NCBI RefSeq assembly: GCF_001548095.1
Contig: NZ_AP014815.1
Span: 620,001-684,000, forward strand
Origin: Geminocystis sp. NIES-3708
GTDB taxonomy: Bacteria; Cyanobacteriota; Cyanobacteriia; Cyanobacteriales; Cyanobacteriaceae
DNA: 64,000 nucleotides
Direction: 5' to 3'
In this document: in pieces, positions 57,612 through 64,000 of the stretch
Layout: each line of letters begins with the position of its first letter
Numbering within the stretch: the first letter of the stretch is position 1
Notes under the pieces: generated by a model
The model's database searches: none
The model's input: only the letters and a program-made list of their open reading frames with translations
Told to the model about the DNA's origin: nothing
Translations under genes and position numbers: made by a program

Positions 57612-58004
57612 TTAATCTTCATCAAATTCAATATCATCTGCACCAACTTGTTTTAGATGAATATGCTTATAACCTAATTTAATTTCAAATTCATCACCAG
57701 GTTGTAATCCCATTTTTTGAGTATAGCTAGAACCAATCACAATTTGACCATTTTTATGGACACTAACTCGAAAAGTTGCTTCTCTTCCACGACCATCTTT
57801 TGTTCTTTCAGGATCTAGAGGAACACCTTTTGCCGCTAAAACTGCATCATAAAAAGCAGTTAAATTTACTCGTTCTTTATCGTTTTTTCCTAAAGTATAA
57901 TAACCACAAGCTTTAGCACGTTGACGACGAGGAATATCGGATAACTCTTTTACTTTTTGTAATAGAGCTTTTCCCTCTAAAGGAATAGGTGATGTTTCGC
58001 TCAT
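57612..58004 (-). CDS. cyAbrB family transcriptional regulator (cyAbrB1-like)
   Basis: A 130-residue DNA-binding protein of the cyanobacterial AbrB family, in which the DNA-binding domain lies at the C-terminus: RVSVHKNGQIVIGSSYTQKM then GLQPGDEFEIKLGYKHIHLK. The N-terminal half (GKALLQKVKELSDIPRRQRA) is the family's partner domain. The sequence around KDGRGREATFRVSVHKNGQI is closer to the cyAbrB1 type than to cyAbrB2, from memory. Members are global regulators of nitrogen, carbon and hydrogenase genes. Confidence 0.93.
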   Translation of the reverse strand: MSETSPIPLEGKALLQKVKELSDIPRRQRAKACGYYTLGKNDKERVNLTAFYDAVLAAKGVPLDPERTKDGRGREATFRVSVHKNGQIVIGSSYTQKMGLQPGDEFEIKLGYKHIHLKQVGADDIEFDED

Positions 58005-58327
58005 ATCAATTTATTTCCTGTTTCTTAATTTTATTTCTTACAATAATTTATCATAACAAAAAATGATCATTAAATCATCATTTAGAAAAATTTTTTTTAA
58101 TGATTATTATTAATTTACTCTCGTAAGTTCAGATTTTATCTGCATAGCTCAAGAAAAAAAATAGTTAACCATTGTTATTTTTAAGGACGAATAGTTAAAC
58201 AATAGTATAAAAATAAAATAAATAGTTAATTTAACTGATTTTACAAAACTTAAGCAAAATGCCCTTGTCAGTTATAAATTAACACCAGACAATAGAAATA
58301 ATCAGATAAATAATTTATATAGTTAAG
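58005..58327. other. Divergent gap between cyAbrB and sdhB with ATAGTTAA repeats
   Basis: This 323-base gap carries three direct copies of ATAGTTAA at 58161, 58191 and 58222, spaced 30 and 31 bases, about three helical turns, plus a nearby related AATAGTATAA. They lie closer to sdhB, which starts at 58328. No gene is seen in the gap. Confidence 0.45.
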
Positions 58328-59320
58328 ATGAAAGTTACTTTTAAAATTCTCCGTCAAAAACCAAATTTTAGTCCAAAATTTCAAAACTACACTTTAGATG
58401 TTAGTCCTACTAATACAATTTTAGAATGTTTAAATCAGATTAAATGGGAATTAGATGGAAGTTTGACCTTCCGTAAAAATTGTCGCAATACTATCTGTGG
58501 AAGTTGCACCATGAAAATTAATGGTCGTTCTGCTTTAGCTTGTAAAGAAAATATTGCAGGAGAGCTAAAAAATATTGATCCCCCTCAAGGAGAAAACTTC
58601 CCCGAAATGATTATTTCTCCTCTTAATAATTTACCTGTTATTAAAGATTTAGTAGTAGATATGACTAAATTTTGGCAAGATTTAGAAACCATTGAACCTT
58701 ATATAAGTACCAACAGCAGAAATATTCCTGAAAAAGAGTTTTTACAAACTCCTGAACAACGAAAATTATTAGAACAAACTGGTAATTGCATTATGTGTGG
58801 TGCTTGTTATTCTGAATGCAATGCAAAAGAAGTAAATTCTAATTTTGTTGGTCCTCATGCTTTAGCAAAAAGTTATCGTTTAGTAACAGATTCTCGTGAT
58901 AATGACACAGAAAATAGATTAGAAAAATATGATAATCAAGACAGTGGTGTTTGGGGTTGTACTCGTTGTTATTTATGCAATGAAGTTTGTCCGATGGATG
59001 TTGCACCACTAGATCAAATTAGTAAAATTAAAAATGCAATTTTAGAGACAAAAGATCTTAATTCTAGTCGCCCAATTCGTCATCGAAAAGTTTTAATTGA
59101 CTTAGTAAAAAATGATGGGTGGATTGATGAGCGTAAATTTGGAGTTATGGTGGTAGGCAATTATTTTCGTGATGTTCGAGGTTTATTAAGTATTGCTCCT
59201 TTGGGATTGCGTTTATTGTCCTCTGGGAAATTCCCTTTTCATTTTCAGCCTTCGGAAGGAGTCAAAGAAGTGAGATCGTTAATTTCAGCAGTACAGTTAG
59301 AAAATCATAAACTGAGGTAA
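58328..59320 (+). CDS. sdhB: Succinate dehydrogenase/fumarate reductase iron-sulfur subunit
   Basis: A 330-residue electron-transfer subunit. The [2Fe-2S] motif is CRNTICGSCTMKINGRSALA with a final Cys, and the ferredoxin-like [4Fe-4S]/[3Fe-4S] motifs are CIMCGACYSECNAK and CTRCYLCNEVCPMD. It carries electrons from SdhA to quinone. Length exceeds the E. coli form, as in cyanobacteria. The catalytic subunit SdhA is not adjacent. Putative regulatory repeats lie just upstream. Confidence 0.95.
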   Translation: MKVTFKILRQKPNFSPKFQNYTLDVSPTNTILECLNQIKWELDGSLTFRKNCRNTICGSCTMKINGRSALACKENIAGELKNIDPPQGENFPEMIISPLNNLPVIKDLVVDMTKFWQDLETIEPYISTNSRNIPEKEFLQTPEQRKLLEQTGNCIMCGACYSECNAKEVNSNFVGPHALAKSYRLVTDSRDNDTENRLEKYDNQDSGVWGCTRCYLCNEVCPMDVAPLDQISKIKNAILETKDLNSSRPIRHRKVLIDLVKNDGWIDERKFGVMVVGNYFRDVRGLLSIAPLGLRLLSSGKFPFHFQPSEGVKEVRSLISAVQLENHKLR

Positions 59321-59426
59321 TAATTAGGGGTTGTCGAAAAAGTTTTTTTGGTAAAGATAGCTGTCAGCCGTTAGCCATTAGCTTAAATAATCAAAAATCA
59401 AAAGTTTTATATTGATTTAGCAAACG

Positions 59427-59831
59427 TTAATTAATTTTATCTTCCTGATTTTTGATACTTAATTGAAATAAATGTTCCATTTTTTGTAAATTGGGATCTG
59501 TAGCTAAATAACTAATACCACGATGGAGATGTAAACGAAATTGATGATTTAAAGTTTCAGTATCCGTATCGAATCCATCTTTATGACATCTATATTTTAA
59601 AGCCATCAGCAAAATATCCCCCATATCACCCCCAAAAACTTGCCACGTCATTTCCACATTACTATCAGATGGCACAGGATAAGGTGCTGGAGGATTTGCT
59701 TCAGCTAATGAACGACAAAATGCCCAACGACATAAAATATTCCAATGTTCTATTTTTGTAATTCTTTTTAGTTTGATTAGTTGATCTTTGGCTTTTTTTG
59801 AGAGTTTAATTCTTTCTATGGGCGATCGCAT
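59427..59831 (-). CDS. dndE: DndE-like protein (DNA phosphorothioation family), solitary
   Basis: A 134-residue protein that reads like DndE: SPIERIKLSKKAKDQLIKLK, TKIEHWNILCRWAFCRSLAE, SNVEMTWQVFGGDMGDIL and LNHQFRLHLHRGISYLA, a basic DNA-facing surface. In dnd operons DndE acts with DndA-D to put sulfur in the DNA backbone; none of those genes is adjacent. Instead it lies 14 bases downstream of trmL, probably in the same transcript. The ATG sits at the edge of a HIP1 palindrome (59822-59829). Either the rest of dnd is elsewhere, or this is a stand-alone homolog with another job. Confidence 0.85.
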   Translation of the reverse strand: MRSPIERIKLSKKAKDQLIKLKRITKIEHWNILCRWAFCRSLAEANPPAPYPVPSDSNVEMTWQVFGGDMGDILLMALKYRCHKDGFDTDTETLNHQFRLHLHRGISYLATDPNLQKMEHLFQLSIKNQEDKIN

Positions 59832-59845
59832 ATTTTAATAAAAAA

Positions 59846-60310
59846 CTAGGAATTAGTAATGGACAATTGTCGTAAAGATTCAAATAAAACGACGGAGACA
59901 CTAACAGATAAATTTAAGCTACGTACATGAAGACTCGTCATCTTAATAAAACAAGTCATATCACACTGTTGTAAAACCTCAGGGGGTAAACCATCAGTTT
60001 CGCTACCAAATAAAAGCCAATCATCTTCTTTAAATTCACATTCAAGATAATTGTTTGCACCTCTAACGCTTAAACCAATTAATCTTCCTCCTTTTTCCTT
60101 CGCACTTTTGATAAAATCTTCAGAACTTTGATGATAAGTTAATGTAACGTGGGGCCAATAATCTAAACCAGCTCTTTTTAAATAGCGATCACTAATTTCA
60201 AAGCCTAAAGGTCCGACAAGATGTAACTCTGTTTGCGTAGCCGCACAAGTTCGAGCAATATTACCAGTATTCGGAGGAATTTGAGGATGAACTAAAACAA
60301 TTTTCGCCAT
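59846..60310 (-). CDS. trmL: tRNA (cytidine/uridine-34 2'-O)-methyltransferase TrmL
   Basis: A 154-residue SPOUT methyltransferase that methylates the wobble ribose of tRNA-Leu. VHPQIPPNTGNIARTCAATQ, LHLVGPLGFEISDRYLKRAG, WLLFGSETDGLPPEVL and MTSLHVRSLNLSVSVSVVLF cover the trefoil knot and SAM site. Length matches TrmL. It is followed after 14 bases by dndE. Confidence 0.95.
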   Translation of the reverse strand: MAKIVLVHPQIPPNTGNIARTCAATQTELHLVGPLGFEISDRYLKRAGLDYWPHVTLTYHQSSEDFIKSAKEKGGRLIGLSVRGANNYLECEFKEDDWLLFGSETDGLPPEVLQQCDMTCFIKMTSLHVRSLNLSVSVSVVLFESLRQLSITNS

Positions 60311-60617
60311 GGTTATAATTAAGCAATTAGTAATTCAGCTTATCACAGACAAAAGTTTACATAGAGTCTGCTAAGGTAAATCAAAAACTTTTTTTGATCA
60401 AGGATTTAGGAATACTACCTTAACAAAAAATGCGCATAAAGAGAGTTTTTTCTTTAAAAACCAAGTTTGAAATCTTGATTTTTAATACTACATTAGAATT
60501 TCAAGACTCTAAAACCATTATCTATTGCCTATCTTCACGACATCACTTTCTCAGCAAACCCTATATAACATTTAGTAAAAATATCCTTTCTTATATATAA
60601 ATCTCCTTTTTGAATAT
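60311..60617. other. Gap with a worn MITE-like copy
   Basis: The right end TCTCAGCAAACCCT (60560-60573) and a poor left end AGAGTCTGCTAAGGTAAATC (60364-60383) resemble the ends of the element at 24384-24578 (AGGGTTTGCTGAATAAATC). Inner tracts are partly shared (AACAAAAAA.TG.GCA). No coding potential. The copy is about 210 bp. Confidence 0.45.
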
Positions 60618-61370
60618 CTACTGATACCATTGCTGATACCATTGCTGCATTTCGTTGATTTCTGCCGTTTGAGTATCAATAATCGTTTTTGCTAATTTCT
60701 TAATTTCTGGACGATTGCTAGAGGCTAACACCATTTGTGCCATCATTACACCCATCTGATGATGAGGGATCATTTCTTCGATAAAAGCACGGTCAAAATC
60801 AGGAGCATTTTGCAACGCAGTTGTATTGCCTAACATAGTTCTCATTCCTAGACAACCCATACCCGATTGCCAACCGGATTGAGCTGTTGATTGTCCATTA
60901 CCCCATCGATTGTGCATTCCCATACCAGCAGTCCAGTTACCCTGTTGTGATGGAGATCTATTTCCATTCCAACCGTACATTCCCATGCCAGGATTCCACT
61001 GTGGCACATCAGCACTATACCACTCTTGATACCAGCTTTGCATCTGTTTAATTTCTTGAGATTGAGTGCTTTTAATTGCTTTAGCTAGTTCTTTAATTTC
61101 GGGATGTGTTGCTCGATTTAAGGCTAAATCTGCCATGGAGATCGCACCTTCATGATGGGGAATCATCATGACAATAAAATGCTGTTCATTCATCATTCTT
61201 GGCATCATCGGATAAACAGTCTTGGGTGGAGAAGAAGTCTGAGCTTGAACCGATGGTATCAAAAGAGTTGCTTGAGGATTAATTTTCGATACAGCCACCA
61301 TGACTAAAGCTGTTCCAACACTACCTGTAAAGATACTAACAAGGCTATAAACTAATAATTTTTTGTTCAT
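60618..61370 (-). CDS. DUF305 domain protein, membrane-anchored or exported
   Basis: A 250-residue protein. An N-terminal hydrophobic segment (LLVYSLVSIFTGSVGTALVM) is a signal or anchor. Two DUF305 ferritin-like repeats follow: HFIVMMIPHHEGAISMADLA with KSTQSQEIKQMQSWYQEWY, and FIEEMIPHHQMGVMMAQMVL with IIDTQTAEINEMQQWYQQWY. A Met/Gly/Asn/Trp-rich linker stands between. The MxPHH...M pattern suggests metal, perhaps copper, handling in the periplasm; this is inference from the motif. Confidence 0.9.
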   Translation of the reverse strand: MNKKLLVYSLVSIFTGSVGTALVMVAVSKINPQATLLIPSVQAQTSSPPKTVYPMMPRMMNEQHFIVMMIPHHEGAISMADLALNRATHPEIKELAKAIKSTQSQEIKQMQSWYQEWYSADVPQWNPGMGMYGWNGNRSPSQQGNWTAGMGMHNRWGNGQSTAQSGWQSGMGCLGMRTMLGNTTALQNAPDFDRAFIEEMIPHHQMGVMMAQMVLASSNRPEIKKLAKTIIDTQTAEINEMQQWYQQWYQ

Positions 61371-61496
61371 AGCAGATCCCTCATCTGTATTGTTTAAAGA
61401 GTCATAACTTCATTATATCAATATTTTTTATCATTGGTAATTCGGTCATTCCTAATTCCTAATACCTAATTCCAATGTCATTTGTTAATTAATTTA

Positions 61497-61736
61497 TTAC
61501 CAAACTGGATCTGAATAGAGATTAACAATAAATTTAGCAGTATTCGCAGGAATAGAGCTAATACAAGCACAAATAGGCGTACCATCCTCAAGTTCAACTT
61601 CACAAGCGTGACAAGAACCCATCACACAACCCGTAGGAATAAAAACACCACCTCGTTTCGCTACTTCTAAAATTGGTTCACCTACTTCTGCCGTTACAGT
61701 GACATTATCAGGTAAAAATTTTACTTCAACACTCAT
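61497..61736 (-). CDS. Small [2Fe-2S] ferredoxin
   Basis: A 79-residue ferredoxin. Cluster cysteines lie in TGCVMGSCHACEVELEDG (CX4CX2C) and ICACISSIP. It lacks the acidic surface of PetF (14938-15231) and is shorter, so it is a distinct, probably specialised electron carrier. It lies 45 bases downstream of hisA on the same strand and may be co-transcribed. Confidence 0.93.
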   Translation of the reverse strand: MSVEVKFLPDNVTVTAEVGEPILEVAKRGGVFIPTGCVMGSCHACEVELEDGTPICACISSIPANTAKFIVNLYSDPVW

Positions 61737-61781
61737 AATAAAAAGGAATTGGGAGAATAGGAGATTAATAAACTTAAAAAA

Positions 61782-62552
61782 TTAAGCCATAGCAGAATCG
61801 TCAAAATTGAGAGGAATATCTTGAATTCTACCATTTCCAATGGCGGCGATCGCCTCTTTTAAATCAACTTTACCCGTATATAAAGCTTTACCGACAATAA
61901 CGCCATTTACCCCTAGGTACTCTAAAGATAATAAACTGAGTAAATCCGTTAAGGAACTAATACCACCAGAAGCAATAACAGGAATATCAGTGACTTTAGC
62001 TAATTCTTTTAAAGCCTCTAAATTAGGACCAATTAAAGTACCATCTCGACTAATATCAGTATAAATAATGGCGGCGGCTTTGTTAGAAATTTTTTGAGCT
62101 AAATCTGTGGCTTCTACCGTCGAAGTTTCTAACCATCCTTTCGTGGCAACCTTACCATCACGAGCATCGATGCCAACGGCGATTTTATTGGGAAAAACCT
62201 CACATAATTCTGTAACTAAATCAGGATTTTCTACCGCCACAGTACCAACTATAGCTCTTTCTACCCCTAAATTGAAAAGACGTTCCACGGAAATACGATC
62301 TCGTAAACCACCACCTACTTGCACAGGAATAGTTAAAGTTTCAACAATAGTTTTAATAATATCTAAATTAACTGTTGTTCCTTCTTTTGCCCCATCTAAA
62401 TCCACTAAATGTAAGCGTGTAGCTCCTTGATTTTGCCACTGTAAAGCAACTTCTAAAGGATTTTCGTTAAAAATTTGAGATTGTTCATAATCACCTTGAT
62501 ATAATCTAACGCAACGCCCTGCTAATAAATCAATGGCGGGTATAACTTCCAT
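61782..62552 (-). CDS. hisA: Phosphoribosylformimino-5-aminoimidazole carboxamide ribotide isomerase
   Basis: A 256-residue TIM barrel of histidine synthesis. It starts [20 protein letters not shown] (catalytic Asp8), with [38 protein letters not shown] (second catalytic Asp) and [10 protein letters not shown]. It converts ProFAR to PRFAR. It is followed by the small ferredoxin gene. Confidence 0.97.
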   Translation of the reverse strand: MEVIPAIDLLAGRCVRLYQGDYEQSQIFNENPLEVALQWQNQGATRLHLVDLDGAKEGTTVNLDIIKTIVETLTIPVQVGGGLRDRISVERLFNLGVERAIVGTVAVENPDLVTELCEVFPNKIAVGIDARDGKVATKGWLETSTVEATDLAQKISNKAAAIIYTDISRDGTLIGPNLEALKELAKVTDIPVIASGGISSLTDLLSLLSLEYLGVNGVIVGKALYTGKVDLKEAIAAIGNGRIQDIPLNFDDSAMA

Positions 62553-62764
62553 AAAAATTTAATCATAAGTTAAGAGAATCACTATTATATCATCATTTTC
62601 AATGGACATTAAATTATAGACAATGAAGAATAAACCATGAACATTTTTTATTTTTTAATATTTTTTATTTTTTAAGAAATGCTGATAAACATTTTTCTGT
62701 ATAGGGTTTAGCTTTTAGTATTTGAAATTTATTCTCAAAATTTACCTAAAATTTAAGATCTTCA

Positions 62765-62892
62765 TTGACAGTTTTAAAAAAAAGAGCTATACTAACAAAC
62801 ATAGAGGATTAAACATCCGCTTCTGGTGTGAGTGAATTAAATAGAGAAGCCTTTAGGGTCGAAACATGGCAAGACTCCTAAGGGTTTTTTCT
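62765..62892 (+). ncRNA. Probable Yfr2-like small RNA with promoter and terminator
   Basis: A textbook promoter, TTGACA (62765-62770), 17 bases, TATACT (62788-62793), is followed by about 91 nt from about 62800 ending in a strong terminator. The terminal hairpin pairs CCTTTAGGGTC (62850-62860) with GAC-T-CCTAAGGG (62873-62884) and is followed by six T. Its loop is GAAACATGGCAA, which resembles the conserved GAAACAU loop of cyanobacterial Yfr2-type RNAs; one base before it differs from the consensus I remember. No start codon or open frame of use is inside. It lies 22 bases upstream of the Xi-class GST gene. Confidence 0.6.
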
Positions 62893-62912
62893 CTTTTAGA
62901 GCATAATTTATC

Positions 62913-63863
62913 ATGACCAAAAAAAATCAATCTTTACCAACATCGTTTCTTATTATCACTGGTAAATTTGTCTGGAAAAAATTATGGTTATTGATGATGT
63001 CGAATTTAGCACCTAGTAATAATAAAGGTAGTTATAATCGTCCATCAAGTCAATTTCGTCACCAAATCAATCAAGAAAAAAACAGTATTTATACACCAGA
63101 AAAAGGGCGTTATAGTTTATACATAGGCATAAGTTGTCCTTGGGCTCATCGTACTTTAATTGTAAGGACATTAAAAGGCTTAGAGGATGTTATCGAGGTT
63201 AATATTCTTATTCCTGCTGTAAATGAAGGCGGTTGGGTAATGGAAAAAACTTCTGAAAATTGTCAAACTTTGCGACAACTTTATCAATTATCTCAACCTA
63301 ATTATAAAGGACGTTGTACCGTGCCAGTTTTATGGGATAAAAAAACAAAAACTATTGTCAATAATGAAAGTAGTGAGATCATAATTTTACTAAATAGTGA
63401 GTTTAATAATTTTGCTAAAAATGCTAATTTAAACTTATATCCCGATGACTTAAAGATAAAAATTGAATCATGGAATGAGAAGATTTATCATAATATAAAT
63501 AATGGTGTTTATCGTTGCGGTTTTGCTCAAACTCAATCAGTTTATGAGGAGGCTTGTAAAGAATTATTTACCCTTTTAGATGAAATTGAGACATATTTAA
63601 GTCATAATCATTATCTATGTGGTGATCGCCTTACTTTAGCGGATATTCGCTTATTTACTACTCTAATTCGTTTTGATACAGTTTATTATAGTTTGTTTAA
63701 ATGTAGCTTAAAAATGATTAAAGATTATAAAAACTTGAGTAGATATTTGGATAATATTAATAACTTATCACAAATAAAAAATACTTATGATTTAACAGTT
63801 ATCAAAAAAGATTATTATGGTAACTTATTTCCTCTTAACCCCAGTGGAATAATACCTTTGTAA
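62913..63863 (+). CDS. Xi-class glutathione S-transferase (glutathionyl-hydroquinone reductase family)
   Basis: A 316-residue GST. The Xi-class catalytic motif SCPWAHRTLIVRTLKGLEDV holds the nucleophile Cys; VPVLWDKKTKTIVNNESSEI is the glutathione site and YLCGDRLTLADIRLFTTLIR the C-terminal signature. It reduces glutathionyl-hydroquinones. An N-terminal hydrophobic run (WKKLWLLMMSNLA, residues 20-32) is present but is probably not a signal. It is preceded by the Yfr2-like RNA. Confidence 0.9.
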   Translation: MTKKNQSLPTSFLIITGKFVWKKLWLLMMSNLAPSNNKGSYNRPSSQFRHQINQEKNSIYTPEKGRYSLYIGISCPWAHRTLIVRTLKGLEDVIEVNILIPAVNEGGWVMEKTSENCQTLRQLYQLSQPNYKGRCTVPVLWDKKTKTIVNNESSEIIILLNSEFNNFAKNANLNLYPDDLKIKIESWNEKIYHNINNGVYRCGFAQTQSVYEEACKELFTLLDEIETYLSHNHYLCGDRLTLADIRLFTTLIRFDTVYYSLFKCSLKMIKDYKNLSRYLDNINNLSQIKNTYDLTVIKKDYYGNLFPLNPSGIIPL

Positions 63864-64000
63864 TACATAAATTGGGCATCATAACAATACTGAAAGCAGT
63901 GCAAAGAGATAATTAGGAGGTTTTAGTTTTGCTTTAAAGGCGATGCTAAAAACATAATCTTCCTATTTCTTTGTTAATTTGTCTTTCATATCAGTCATCA
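63864..64000. other. Window end after the Xi-class GST gene
   Basis: No complete gene is seen. On the minus strand an open frame runs from the window edge to TAG 63963-63965 (reading MTDMKDKLTKK if ATG 63998-64000 context holds); it is too short to judge. AGGAGG occurs at 63916-63921 on the plus strand with no start codon at the right distance. Confidence 0.3.

Noticed and set aside
62107-62430. Plus-strand frame of 107 residues opposite hisA
   Set aside because: hisA is complete and conserved; the frame has no known pattern.

Overview
The window comes from a low-GC, photosynthetic cyanobacterium. Evidence: petF ferredoxin, petG and cytM of the photosynthetic electron chain, the AcsF cyclase of chlorophyll synthesis, biliverdin reductase BvdR, a GUN4-domain protein, Ycf23, a cyAbrB regulator, about twenty HIP1 palindromes (GCGATCGC) and heptamer repeats such as TTAATTG between genes. 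The very AT-rich sequence and gene complement fit the Geminocystis/Cyanobacterium group; that placement is inference.

Region 1 (1-10851) is the most unusual part. After the tail of an ABC solute-binding protein gene come minus-strand genes for a phospho-signalling module. In transcription order they are a membrane VWA protein with an out-of-frame FHA-like tail, a decayed gene ending in WD40 repeats, a membrane FHA-like protein, an unknown 130-residue protein, a soluble VWA protein, a zinc-ribbon/FHA protein, a pseudokinase-PP2C phosphatase fusion and a zinc-ribbon/Ser-Thr kinase/TPR protein. The kinase, phosphatase and VWA set resembles the TerY-P triads known from comparative genomics, here extended with FHA readers and a membrane scaffold family.

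Region 2 (11012-24349) is mostly housekeeping: clpP-clpX, ftsQ, an HNH nuclease, petF, bvdR, a secreted-type beta-helix protein, dxr, a gamma-carbonic-anhydrase-like protein and ycf23. It ends in a TetR repressor that faces a GST/flavin-oxidase/NTF2-like operon across two matched operators. A 545-base gap follows that carries a MITE-like element.

Region 3 (24905-40774) has ispH, lipA, a response regulator, an AI-2E-type exporter, a TonB-like protein, a PilZ protein, lgt, a YhiN-type flavoprotein, a hicAB toxin-antitoxin pair, an orphan ABC ATPase, recQ, petG (too short for ordinary ORF calling), cytM and clpB.

Region 4 (40917-52664) has a conserved unknown gene, a lipoprotein, a junction between two broken genes near 43170, a CHASE2 adenylate/guanylate cyclase, miaE, an anti-sigma-type ATPase, acsF, the iron-binding protein gene futA, a GUN4-domain gene, a P-loop kinase-like gene and an epimerase.

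Region 5 (52793-64000) has an oxidoreductase, an SGNH hydrolase, a UbiB-type kinase, a CPBP protease, cyAbrB, sdhB, trmL with a lone dndE, a DUF305 protein, a small ferredoxin, hisA, a probable Yfr2-like small RNA and a Xi-class glutathione transferase. No rRNA, tRNA, CRISPR array or intact transposase was seen.
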